Shown piece after piece: positions 54,915-63,441 of a stretch of DNA of 64,000 nt. Under the pieces are notes generated by a model, which was not told where the DNA came from, made no database searches, and saw only the letters and a list, made by a program, of their open reading frames with translations. The stretch is from Faecalicatena faecalis (GTDB lineage Bacteria > Bacillota > Clostridia > Lachnospirales > Lachnospiraceae), in NCBI RefSeq assembly GCF_012524165.2, contig NZ_JABACJ020000002.1, positions 124,001-188,000 on the forward strand, in the 5' to 3' direction. Numbering within the stretch: the first letter of the stretch is position 1; each line of letters starts with the position of its first letter. Made by a program: the position numbers and the translations under genes.

Positions 54915-56552
54915 TTATTTTTTCCTATCTATTTTCCACACTGCTTCCATACATTTCCCCCGATGTCCCAATCCAATGCACAAGACCGTTCCATCCAGTC
55001 CTGCCGCATAACGCTTCTCTTCTATCTGCTGTAATGCCTCTTCAGCCAATTTTTCGAGATCATAAGATGTATCTTTTGTATACTTAAATTCCATTATCAC
55101 ATGAGGAGAGGCAGGACTTTTGGAACGAAGCAAAATGTCACTTCTTCCATATCCCCATTCCCTGTTACTACTGATTTCATAATCACCAGAAAGTGTAATG
55201 CAAATGCCAAGCATCATCATATGGTAACTGTTTTCATCTTTCAAATCATGATAAGATGGCAGAGTTTCTAACAGAACACGGTATTGCGCAATAAACCCCT
55301 CTATATCACTATGCCGAAGTGCCCCAAACAAATTACCAAGAGCTCCATCCTGAATCTGTAAGTAATATTCTGTGATTCCGATAAACGCGGACTTTACTTC
55401 CTGATTCGGTATCCGCACCTGATAATATCCTGGTTCCAATTCATGCTCAATCGTAATCATTCCCGAATTCAATAAAAGTCCCCACAAAGAAGATGTACTC
55501 GGCATTTCATAAAACGAATTTTCAGGCTGAACAGAAGTTGTAAGGGTTCCCGACTCTATCAACTTATCATAATTTCGGTAAAATGATTTATCACATTGAG
55601 TCATGGCAGACCGAATCATCTTATTTTCACTTGTATTCACCCAATATGGCTGTAAACTTTTTCTCTGCGCATAGTTAAGAATGGACCATGGATTATAGAT
55701 CTCTGCTCCCGAAAAAGAATACCCATCATACATGGACTTAACTTTCTCATCCAATTCCATTCCGTAGTAGTCAAGCAGTTTTTCACTCTCAGCCATAGTG
55801 AATCCAAAACAGTCTTTGAATTCTGGATCCTTCACAGTACAGACTAAAAGATTATTCAGACCTGAAAAAATATTTTCTTTGGCTACTCTTTGTATCCCTG
55901 TAAGCATGGCAAGATACAGAGATTCATTTCCTTCCAAAGCCGATGACAGCATCACAGAAAGTTCACTGTGGACTTCATCATAAAATCCATTTAAATGTGC
56001 TTCTAAAAAAGGCGTATCATATTCATCAATCAACATGATTACTGGCTTTTGATAGTAGTGAAACGCTGCTCTGGATAAAAAAGACAACGCATTATCTATT
56101 CCTGTCAGGCTGCCTGTATTATAATCTAACAGTTCGCTGAGCGTTTGCTCATAAATCTTCCGGTCAATATGTGACAGCTGATTAAATACAACTGAAAATC
56201 TCTGATATTCTGCTAGCAATGCAAGCTTCACCTGTTTAATCAGCAGATTTCTATTTCCCTTTGCATCTTTAAAGGATAAAAAAATAACCGGAAATTGATT
56301 CATTTCATTCGCATAGCAAGTCTGCATAATCTCCGTACCTTCAAAAATCGCCTTTGAATCCTTGGTTATATCCAGAAATTCTGCCAGCATTGACATATTT
56401 AGAGTCTTTCCAAATCTGCGGGGACGTGTGATCAGGGTTACCTCTGCTTTTCGTTCTAAAAATTCACTTATCATACGTGTCTTATCAACGTAGTAGTAGT
56501 TGTTCTCAATAATTTTCCGGTAGTCCTGTATGCCTAATGCGATATCCTTCAT
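54915..56552 (-). CDS. AAA-ATPase-like / PD-(D/E)XK nuclease family protein (paralogue 2)
   Basis: The 545-residue protein has YYYVDKTRMISEFLERKAEV, RPRRFGKT, Walker B VIMLIDEYDTPF, the GIQRVAKENIFSGLNNLLV core, and the nuclease part with Asp in GYGRSDILLRSK and Glu-x-Lys in HVIMEFKYTKD. It differs from paralogue 1 in the first half (LIDEYD, not ILDEWD) and belongs to the larger subgroup with paralogue 4. Cytoplasmic; function not known. Confidence 0.9.
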   Translation of the reverse strand: MKDIALGIQDYRKIIENNYYYVDKTRMISEFLERKAEVTLITRPRRFGKTLNMSMLAEFLDITKDSKAIFEGTEIMQTCYANEMNQFPVIFLSFKDAKGNRNLLIKQVKLALLAEYQRFSVVFNQLSHIDRKIYEQTLSELLDYNTGSLTGIDNALSFLSRAAFHYYQKPVIMLIDEYDTPFLEAHLNGFYDEVHSELSVMLSSALEGNESLYLAMLTGIQRVAKENIFSGLNNLLVCTVKDPEFKDCFGFTMAESEKLLDYYGMELDEKVKSMYDGYSFSGAEIYNPWSILNYAQRKSLQPYWVNTSENKMIRSAMTQCDKSFYRNYDKLIESGTLTTSVQPENSFYEMPSTSSLWGLLLNSGMITIEHELEPGYYQVRIPNQEVKSAFIGITEYYLQIQDGALGNLFGALRHSDIEGFIAQYRVLLETLPSYHDLKDENSYHMMMLGICITLSGDYEISSNREWGYGRSDILLRSKSPASPHVIMEFKYTKDTSYDLEKLAEEALQQIEEKRYAAGLDGTVLCIGLGHRGKCMEAVWKIDRKK

Positions 56553-56660
56553 AATCTCACCTGCTTCCTGGAATTTGGGATTGCTTTAGATGATTATTGT
56601 ACCACGAAAACCTAACTCGTAAAAGCCCCCTGTGAACAATTCTCTCTCCCGCAAAACTAT

Positions 56661-56707
56661 AAGAACCCTGTAATGCTATTAAACGAAATGAGCATTACAG
56701 GGTTCTT
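56661..56707. terminator. Bidirectional terminator after oleate hydratase
   Basis: Perfect 17-base arms AAGAACCCTGTAATGCT (56661-56677) and AGCATTACAGGGTTCTT (56691-56707) form a strong stem with a 13-base loop, followed by T-rich sequence on both strands. Confidence 0.85.
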
Positions 56708-56800
56708 ATTTTCTAAACAACTATTGATATGCTACCGTATATCAAAGCATTTATTTACTTACTTTACAAAATCTCTTCCACGCAGCCGATCCAGAATCTC

Positions 56801-58774
56801 TTACATGCCTTCTTTCAGCACGTTATGATCTCTCAGCAGTTTCTCCACAACGGTTCCCTTCACCAGTCCGATCAATGGCTTTTTCAGTACATTCAGCGGT
56901 CCCGGCAGTTCAATCTCAAGCGGAGATTTTCCGTCCATCAGCTTCACAGAGCTGTCGAGCAGCTCACGGACATCATAGACGCTTCCCCATACTTCCGGCA
57001 CACCTCTGTCCACGCCAAGCAGGCCATAGACTGCCTCCATCGCGGTCCTTACGGAATATTCTGTCGTGAAAACGGTATCTCTCGGTGTATCGGCAAACTG
57101 TCCCAGGAATGCGAAGTTCACACATCCATCCGGGATGACATCCGGGCGGTCACCTTTTGTTCTCGGCATGAAGAATGCTGTGATATAAGGCATCATGGTC
57201 GGAACGCAGACTGCACTGTGTTCTGCCAGCTCTGGTATCTGTTCGGTCGGAACTCCAATATGATAGAGCCACTCTTCAGTAATTTCTTTTCCGGTGCAGT
57301 CTCTCATCGGCTTCTTCACATAGTCGCCTTCCACATCTGTAAATAGACCGTATACCCAAACACAGACCTTCTCCGGGTCCTGCCCCTTGAACTGCGGCTG
57401 TCTGTTGATGGTCCAGCTCATGAGCCATCTGGAATCCTTGCAGCTTACGATACCGCCTGTTACCACCTTGCCGCTTCTTGGATCGCGTTTGCAGATGTTG
57501 GTAATATAAGGAATAATCTTGTCATCCAGTGTTGTAATTGTCGCAGATTCCCAGTTTGTCTTCGGGATATCGGAACAGAATTTCTCCGGGTGACCGAAGG
57601 ATGGGTCTTGTTTTGCGATATTTTTCCAGAGATTCCAGCAGCCGCTCGTTCTGACCTCTGCATCACCGTTCGGCGCATGGTTCTGGTCTCCATAAATTGT
57701 TCCCTCTGTACAGCTTCCATTTGTGACAAATACAAGGTCATTTTCTGTCAGCAGAATTCCCTTTTCCACGCCTTTTACCTTGCACTCGATCGCTGTTGCC
57801 ACTTTTTTGCCTTCCTGAATGTCGAAGAGTACATTGGTCACTTCTGTATTGAACTGGAAGTCAACACCTGCTGCCTCCAGGTATCTCTGCATTGGCAGGA
57901 TCAAGGATTCATACTGATTATATTTCGTAAATTTCAGGGCGCTGAAATCCGGCAGTCCTGCGATATGGTGGATGAATCTCTGGAAATATAACTTCATTTC
58001 CAATGCACTGTGCCAGTTTTCAAATGCAAACATGGTCCGCCAGTACAGCCAGAAAGTAGAGTCAAATACTTCCTCGTCGAATACATCTTCTATTTTCTTA
58101 TCATACAGATCTTCATCTTTTGTCATGAAAAGCTTCATGATCTCCATGCAGCCCTTCTGGCTTAAATTGAACTTTCCGTCCGTGTGTGCATCTTCTCCGC
58201 GGTTCACGGTCGCACGGCACAGAGAATAGTTCGGGTCATGCTTATTCAGCCAGTAATATTCATCCAATACAGACACATCCGGCGTCTCGATGGATGGAAT
58301 ACTATGGAACAGATCCCATAAACATTCGAAGTGGTTCTCCATCTCACGTCCGCCGCGCATGATATAGCCGCGGGTTGCGTCAAAAATTCCGTCACATGCT
58401 CCGCCTGCGATATCCATTGCCTCTAAAATGTGGATGTGGGAGCCTTCCATCTGCCCGTCACGCACCAGGAAACAAGCTGCTGCCAAAGAAGCCAGGCCGC
58501 TTCCTACGATGTAAGCGCTCTTGTCATCCACACCCTCTGGTTTCTCCGGACGTGCGAATGCTTCATAATTGCCATTGGTGTAGTAGATTCCCTTGCTGTT
58601 CTTCTCATGTTTGCCGAGTTCTGTATTGCGGTATTCATTTTCACCACTTGAAACCTTCTCTTCTTTCTTCTCTGCTTCCTTATTCTCTTTTGATCTCTTA
58701 GCATATAATGCAGCCGCACCTGCACCAACTGCGATTGCAGAAGCAACACCTAATTTTGTTCCCTTTTTTGACAT
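56801..58774 (-). CDS. ohyA: Oleate hydratase with N-terminal membrane segment
   Basis: The 657-residue FAD protein adds water to the cis double bond of oleate and linoleate to give hydroxy acids; family members were first called myosin-cross-reactive antigen. The FAD loop is YIVGSGLASLAAACF (about 88-102), LEAMDIAGGACDG follows, and the active-site Glu region reads RGGREMENH. The C-terminal segments (VYGLFTDVEGDYVKKPM, FAFLGQFADTPRDTVFT) are conserved. Unusually, 65-70 residues precede the enzyme: a hydrophobic segment (residues 7-24) and a Lys/Glu-rich linker, which could tether it to the membrane. The linked TetR gene lies upstream. Confidence 0.92.
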   Translation of the reverse strand: MSKKGTKLGVASAIAVGAGAAALYAKRSKENKEAEKKEEKVSSGENEYRNTELGKHEKNSKGIYYTNGNYEAFARPEKPEGVDDKSAYIVGSGLASLAAACFLVRDGQMEGSHIHILEAMDIAGGACDGIFDATRGYIMRGGREMENHFECLWDLFHSIPSIETPDVSVLDEYYWLNKHDPNYSLCRATVNRGEDAHTDGKFNLSQKGCMEIMKLFMTKDEDLYDKKIEDVFDEEVFDSTFWLYWRTMFAFENWHSALEMKLYFQRFIHHIAGLPDFSALKFTKYNQYESLILPMQRYLEAAGVDFQFNTEVTNVLFDIQEGKKVATAIECKVKGVEKGILLTENDLVFVTNGSCTEGTIYGDQNHAPNGDAEVRTSGCWNLWKNIAKQDPSFGHPEKFCSDIPKTNWESATITTLDDKIIPYITNICKRDPRSGKVVTGGIVSCKDSRWLMSWTINRQPQFKGQDPEKVCVWVYGLFTDVEGDYVKKPMRDCTGKEITEEWLYHIGVPTEQIPELAEHSAVCVPTMMPYITAFFMPRTKGDRPDVIPDGCVNFAFLGQFADTPRDTVFTTEYSVRTAMEAVYGLLGVDRGVPEVWGSVYDVRELLDSSVKLMDGKSPLEIELPGPLNVLKKPLIGLVKGTVVEKLLRDHNVLKEGM

Positions 58775-58825
58775 AACCGTGACCGCCTTTCTAAAATTGT
58801 TTTTACCTTTTTCCAGGTAAAACAG

Positions 58826-58893
58826 ATTATATACTGTTGTTTTATAAGATGCCCCTTGTGGACTTTCTGTATTCCAATAGACTTTCTCTATTC
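58826..58893 (-). promoter_or_regulatory. ohyA promoter region with direct repeats
   Basis: A -10 TATAAT (58831-58826) has no good -35. Upstream, GAATASAGAAAGTC occurs twice (58874-58861 and 58893-58880), 19 bases apart and in the same orientation. A short palindrome TTTACC-N8-GGTAAA (58802-58821) lies between the -10 and the gene. These are candidate sites for the TetR regulator or an activator. Confidence 0.5.
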
Positions 58894-58952
58894 AAATGGG
58901 CTTCTTATCTTTGCTACAGTCACATCATAATCTTTTCTATTTCGGCGTGCAA

Positions 58953-59005
58953 TTTACAAAACAGGAGGTTTGATAAAAAACTTATCAATCCTCCTGCTTT
59001 GTAAA
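58953..59005. terminator. 24-bp inverted repeat at the end of the TetR gene
   Basis: Left arm TTTACAAAACAGGAGGTTTGATAA (58953-58976) pairs with the right arm 58982-59005 with two mismatches. The right arm overlaps the 3' end of the TetR gene. On the minus strand it ends in TGTTTTGTAAATTG. It probably ends the TetR transcript. Confidence 0.7.
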
Positions 59006-59548
59006 GTTATGTATTGAGTTCGTAATATTTCCCTTCAAAGTAGTACTGAGCCGTTCCGTGATTTCCTGATAATCTTCCTTCATCCCCTGCTTGATCCAGT
59101 CCAGCATCATCCCCACAAATCCATACTTGTAGAAATCTGCGATGAAGGCTTTCTCTTCCTCCGTAATCTCAAGCCCGGCAGACTTTTCCTCCACCACGCC
59201 CATCAGCAGGTTATGGGTCAGCTTAAACAGGTAATTCTCGATCTGCTCTCTGCTCAGCGTATGGTAAACATTCATGATAAAAGGCTTGTTCTCAATCACC
59301 GCCTCGAAAATCTGCTCAAGCCCCTCCTGCCAGGTATCGTATGTCTTCTTACCTTGTAAAGCTTTTGTCGCATCCTCCAGGCAGACCCATTCTACCAGGT
59401 CATAGATGTCCTTAAAATGGTAGTAGAACGCCATGCGGCTGATGCCGCAGTCGTTCGTTAGGTCGCTGATTGTAATTTTATCGATTGGCTTCTGGAGGAG
59501 CAACTTCTTTAAAGATGCCTCCAGGGCGTATTTTGTAGTGTTAGACAT
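58985..59548 (-). CDS. TetR/AcrR-family regulator beside ohyA
   Basis: The 187-residue protein has the helix-turn-helix PIDKITISDLTNDCGISRMA and FYYHFKDIYDLVEWV, then a C-terminal domain of the DhaS-like type (YKYGFVGMMLDWIKQGM). It lies about 210 bases upstream of the oleate hydratase gene and reads in the same direction, so it may regulate that gene in response to fatty acids. Confidence 0.86.
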   Translation of the reverse strand: MSNTTKYALEASLKKLLLQKPIDKITISDLTNDCGISRMAFYYHFKDIYDLVEWVCLEDATKALQGKKTYDTWQEGLEQIFEAVIENKPFIMNVYHTLSREQIENYLFKLTHNLLMGVVEEKSAGLEITEEEKAFIADFYKYGFVGMMLDWIKQGMKEDYQEITERLSTTLKGNITNSIHNFTKQED

Positions 59549-59629
59549 GGTATATTCCTTCTTATTTCGTATCTTTCAAAACTTCAATCCTGCAGCTATG
59601 TTTTTTATCTACTCTGTTATAACTGATTC

Positions 59630-60769
59630 CTACAGCATATCTTCAAACCTTTCCATCAACTCCTGATTCGGAATACTCACCCTGCCATTTTCGTAGCTTA
59701 AGAACCCATAGACAATCATAGCAGAAAAAATTTCATCCTTCGTCTGCAGATTCATTGAAGTCGCTGCATACTCCTGAATTTTGGCAGGCACAGCAGTACC
59801 AGACACCATCAATGCCAAGTCGTCTCTGACATCGTCAACATTATGTTCAATATAATAAAATATCTCGTCATAGGGACCGGCACTTGTCCAATAGTTTTCC
59901 AAATGATTATATTGCAATGCCAAAACTACAGAACGTGGATTATAGACCCTCTCTCCTGCAGCCGTATGATATCCGTTATACCAGGTGCGCAGCCCTTCCT
60001 GTGTGATTTCCGGTGTCTCGCATATGTTCAGATACCGCCCATGCAGATTCGATACCTCCGCCTCTGTAAATCCAAAATAGTCCGAAAATGCCGGTGATTT
60101 TGCCATAGTAAATTCCACAAACATATTCAACTCTGAACCGCTTGAATACTTTGCTATCGGAAGAATTCCTGTCATATATGCAAAGACAACATATGGCATA
60201 TCCTTTAATAAGTCTCTTAAAAAAGACAAATATTCTCTTTTATCCTCATCAGTCACAAAATCCTGATGAAAAATAAAATCCCACTCATCCAGAATAAAAA
60301 TAAACTGTGCAGTATCATCTACAGCATAGATCGACATAAGGACATCCCATACAGCATCTGTCTCATTCACTTCTACTTCTGGATATTCATCTTTCAAATC
60401 TTTTATCAGAATCCGTTCAATACGGTTAATATACTCCCTATATGAATTACATTGCCGTGGCAGTTTATTAAATGAAATATGGATTACTGAATACTTATTC
60501 CGGTATTGGTTATATTTTTCACTTGCAGAAATTTGAAGTCCATTAAAAATATCCTCTGCATCACAGCCTCTGGAAAGGAAAGAGGAGATCATGTTGGCCA
60601 TAACCGTTTTCCCAAACCGTCTCGGTCTGGTAATGCAGATCTGATTATTTCCCTGCTTAATCAAGGGAAACAATTCCACTAACATAAGTGATTTATCCAC
60701 GAAATATGGCTGCTTTGTTTCTTTCTTATATAAAGTGTATGCCGTTTTACTATTCAAATAAACGCCCAT
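59630..60769 (-). CDS. AAA-ATPase-like protein lacking the nuclease domain (paralogue 3)
   Basis: From ATG at 60769 the protein has 379 residues, with RPRRFGKT, FIFILDEWDFIF, MTGILPIAKYSSGSELNMF and SIPNQELMERFEDML at the end. In paralogue 1 this last segment is followed by about 130 residues of PD-(D/E)XK nuclease; here a TAG stops it and no similar sequence follows in 80 bases before the TetR gene. It is thus truncated, by deletion or by stop codon. The start overlaps paralogue 4 by 20 bases, so the two are translated together. Confidence 0.8.
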   Translation of the reverse strand: MGVYLNSKTAYTLYKKETKQPYFVDKSLMLVELFPLIKQGNNQICITRPRRFGKTVMANMISSFLSRGCDAEDIFNGLQISASEKYNQYRNKYSVIHISFNKLPRQCNSYREYINRIERILIKDLKDEYPEVEVNETDAVWDVLMSIYAVDDTAQFIFILDEWDFIFHQDFVTDEDKREYLSFLRDLLKDMPYVVFAYMTGILPIAKYSSGSELNMFVEFTMAKSPAFSDYFGFTEAEVSNLHGRYLNICETPEITQEGLRTWYNGYHTAAGERVYNPRSVVLALQYNHLENYWTSAGPYDEIFYYIEHNVDDVRDDLALMVSGTAVPAKIQEYAATSMNLQTKDEIFSAMIVYGFLSYENGRVSIPNQELMERFEDML

Positions 60770-62465
60770 TGTCTTCCCCTTTTCTTTTTCCACATAATGC
60801 AATGCATCCCTTCTTAAAGAAACACACTCCATATTTCAGCACTTCACGATACCCCTCACTCCTCAGTGCCGCCTCATATTCTTTCTCTTCAATCTGCCTG
60901 AGTGCCTTATGACACAATTCTTCCATCTCTGAATAATCCCGTGCGGACTTCAATTCCAAAATCACCGCACGTCCACGAAATTTCTGTTCTTTCATGATAA
61001 TATCTGACCTGCCGCTCTCCCTGTTAGACAGAATCTCATATCTCCCGGAGCTTTTTAACAGTCCTACCAGAAAACCATGATAGTAATTCTCGGCATAATC
61101 AAAGAAGCTGATTGACTCCGCCAGCTGTTCGGAAACAAAATCTCCGAAGGCATTACCGTCTCCATTTTCAATTGCAGTAATCAAAGGCGTCATATCCTGC
61201 TGCTTTACTCTCTTTTCAAACCATTTCAAAATTGTCTGCCGGTAAATAAAACGCACTTCAATATTCGGTATGGCAAGGGTTAGATAAGTAAATTCTTCTT
61301 CTCTTCGTTCGCCCGCCTTTTTCAGATACCCCGTGAAAAACAGAAAATTCCACAGGTTGTCCTGAGATTCGTAAATATCTCCATAAGTAATGTCTTCATG
61401 CACAGGCTTTTCTATCGTCTCTCCGGCAACTAAACGTTCGATCTCACTCCTGGTCTCCAGATCAGCTCTTTCCACTAATTCCCGGATGATACTGTTGGAG
61501 GAAGTATTGGACCAGTATGGCTCGGGAAATGCATCCGGCTTCATGACCACTGCATCTACATAGTTCAAAATACTCCAAGGATTGTAGATTTCTGTATCTC
61601 CAAACAGATAACCGTCATACCATTTCCTGACTTCATCCTGCTTCCTGGACAGGTCATAGTAAGAAAGGATCTCTGTTACCTCTTCCTGTGTAAATCCAAA
61701 ACTGTCAGAATATCCGCCTGATAGAATAGAGTGGATCTTTAAATTATTCATCCCGGTAAAAATACTTTCTTTGCTGATCCGCAGGCATCCGGTAATCACA
61801 GCAAATTCCAAATGAGGATTTGTTTTCAGCACGGATTCAAACAGCGTCCGGATAAAATCACTCATCGTATCATAAAAACCACGAAAATATGCATTTTCAA
61901 GTGGTACATCATACTCATCAATCAGAATCACTGTTTTCCTGCCATACTCCTCAGATAAAAGCCGGGACAAAAATGCCAGTGCATCCGCATAATCTGCAAG
62001 CTCTCCCTGCCCGGACATGAGCAGCCGGAAACGTTCACAATCTGCTCCCTCTGTCAGCTTTGACAACAGGAAAGCATGTCTCCTGAATTCGTCTGCTATT
62101 GTACGCCTTAACATCTGAAATGCCATATCAAAATCGGGCTGCTTGGCAGACTTCAATGACAGATTAATCACTGGATATTTTCCCTGATGTGACAGATATC
62201 GTTCTCCACATGTACTGATCTTAAGCCCATTGAAAAGGAAACTGTTATCTGCCGGCGCTCCATCTGTTCCTTTCTCTGCTTCGAAGAAATATCTGAGCAT
62301 ACTTAAATTCAGTGTCTTTCCGAATCTGCGCGGCCTGGTGATCAGATTGACTTTTCCTGCACTATCTAACAGTTCTTTTATCATCAATGTCTTATCTACA
62401 TAGTATAAATCCTTTTCAATCATCTCCCGGAAATCTTCATATCCGATCGGTATGGCTTTTCTCAT
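60750..62465 (-). CDS. AAA-ATPase-like / PD-(D/E)XK nuclease family protein (paralogue 4)
   Basis: From ATG at 62465 the protein has 571 residues: AIPIGYEDFREMIEKDLYYVDK, RPRRFGKT, Walker B TVILIDEYDVPL, ITGCLRISKESIFTGMNNLKI and a nuclease part with Asp in GRSDIIMKEQ and Glu-x-Lys in RAVILELKSAR. It is related to paralogue 2. Transcribed first, with paralogue 3 coupled at the end. Function unknown. Confidence 0.9.
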   Translation of the reverse strand: MRKAIPIGYEDFREMIEKDLYYVDKTLMIKELLDSAGKVNLITRPRRFGKTLNLSMLRYFFEAEKGTDGAPADNSFLFNGLKISTCGERYLSHQGKYPVINLSLKSAKQPDFDMAFQMLRRTIADEFRRHAFLLSKLTEGADCERFRLLMSGQGELADYADALAFLSRLLSEEYGRKTVILIDEYDVPLENAYFRGFYDTMSDFIRTLFESVLKTNPHLEFAVITGCLRISKESIFTGMNNLKIHSILSGGYSDSFGFTQEEVTEILSYYDLSRKQDEVRKWYDGYLFGDTEIYNPWSILNYVDAVVMKPDAFPEPYWSNTSSNSIIRELVERADLETRSEIERLVAGETIEKPVHEDITYGDIYESQDNLWNFLFFTGYLKKAGERREEEFTYLTLAIPNIEVRFIYRQTILKWFEKRVKQQDMTPLITAIENGDGNAFGDFVSEQLAESISFFDYAENYYHGFLVGLLKSSGRYEILSNRESGRSDIIMKEQKFRGRAVILELKSARDYSEMEELCHKALRQIEEKEYEAALRSEGYREVLKYGVCFFKKGCIALCGKRKGEDNGRLFE

Positions 62466-62643
62466 TGCAATCCGCCCTTTCTGGTGGTGTTCTTTTATCA
62501 TTATACCCAGAATATGTGAGCATTGCAATAGAGTGGATATTAGTAGTAATTGCTTAGTTAGCTCCAAGAATGGGCTTTGGCGAATGGCACGTAAGAACTG
62601 TAGCTCAATCAAAATATTTTATAAAAGATTAATTGAATTTTTC

Positions 62644-62672
62644 TTGCTTTTTTTGAGTATACTTCATATAAT
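62644..62672 (+). promoter_or_regulatory. Promoter for type III TA RNA
   Basis: A -35 TTGCTT (62644-62649) and a perfect -10 TATAAT (62667-62672) are 17 bases apart. Transcription would begin at about 62679, just before the first repeat. Confidence 0.7.
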
Positions 62673-62683
62673 AAAATTATAGA

Positions 62684-62790
62684 AAATGTTCCCGCTTACT
62701 GATGGTGCGGGTTATAAATTATTCAGTGTGTCAAATGTTTCCGCTTACCGATGGTGCGGATTTATAAATTATTCGGTGCGAAAATCATGT
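62684..62790 (+). ncRNA. cptI: CptI-like antitoxin RNA repeats
   Basis: Two direct repeats of 49 bases (from 62684 and 62733) share CCGCTTAC-GATGGTGCGG, a short stem with a pseudoknot-like potential, followed by ATAAATTATTC and a G-rich end. A partial third unit starts at 62782. Tandem RNA repeats of this size followed by a terminator and a small toxin gene are the organisation of type III toxin-antitoxin systems such as CptIN. The RNA is cut by the toxin into units that inhibit it. Confidence 0.78.
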
Positions 62791-62815
62791 CCCCACCCTT
62801 GTGGTGGGGATTTCT
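62791..62815 (+). terminator. Terminator between antitoxin RNA and toxin gene
   Basis: Perfect arms CCCCACC (62791-62797) and GGTGGGG (62803-62809) with a 5-base loop are followed by ATTTCTATT. In type III systems partial termination here sets the RNA-to-toxin ratio. Confidence 0.75.
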
Positions 62816-62828
62816 ATTAAGGAGATTT

Positions 62829-63319
62829 ATGGAAATAAGATCAGGCTTTCTTTATCATATTAAAGATTCTTTTTTCGATGATGTAAAAGATCATCATTAA
62901 TGAGTAATAAAGAAAGGGGAAGTTACCGCCCCCACTTTCTTGCCATACAGGATACACAAAATTCAGAAATCTTTTGGATGGTTCCAGTAAGTTCGAAATT
63001 TAGCAAATACAAAAAAATCTATGAGTCACAGATACGCAAATACAAAAAATGTACAAAAATTGTATTAGGAAAATGTGGTGGATGGGACGCCGCCTACTTG
63101 ATACAAAATGCATTTCCTATTATTCCAGACTATTTTGATCATATACATATCAGCCAGGGACAAGCATTAACGATACATGACACCACTCAAAAACGGATTA
63201 TGAAAAACTTAAATTACAATTTACGATTACACAAACGAGGTGTTTCTCTTTTCTTTGCTGATATTGACCGTATCTATACATTAATGGAAACTTTAATCAA
63301 TAAAAGGAAGGCTATATAA
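62829..63319 (+). pseudogene. cptN: CptN-like type III toxin, frameshifted after codon 23
   Basis: An ATG at 62829 (AAGGAG upstream) opens a frame encoding MEIRSGFLYHIKDSFFDDVK then DHH and a TAA at 62898-62900. The rest (MSNKERGSYRPHF ... LFFADIDRIYTLMETLI) is in the next frame from ATG 62900, with the TAA and ATG overlapping by one base. Both parts fit one family: an RNase toxin of about 160 residues, with FWMVPVSSKFSKYKK and GGWDAAYLIQNAFPIIPDYFDHIH. One extra T would restore the frame. The toxin is probably inactive, unless coupled re-initiation yields a working second part. Confidence 0.78.
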
Positions 63320-63364
63320 AATTACACTCGAAGCCTCATATATTATATAAATCTTATCTATAAA

Positions 63365-63388
63365 GGCGCAGCGTCCACCCGCTGCGCC
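63365..63388. terminator. Terminator between toxin gene and TRAP gene
   Basis: Arms GGCGCAGCG (63365-63373) and CGCTGCGCC (63380-63388) form a perfect 9-pair stem with AAAACTTTCTTTT after it on the plus strand and T-rich sequence on the minus strand. Confidence 0.8.
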
Positions 63389-63441
63389 AAAACTTTCTTT
63401 TAATTCCCCCGATTTAAAGGCGAGATTCGAACTCTGCCTTC

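Noticed and set aside
62684..62790. CRISPR array
   Set aside because: Only two repeats, with near-identical spacing sequence rather than unique spacers, and no cas genes; the order fits an RNA antitoxin.
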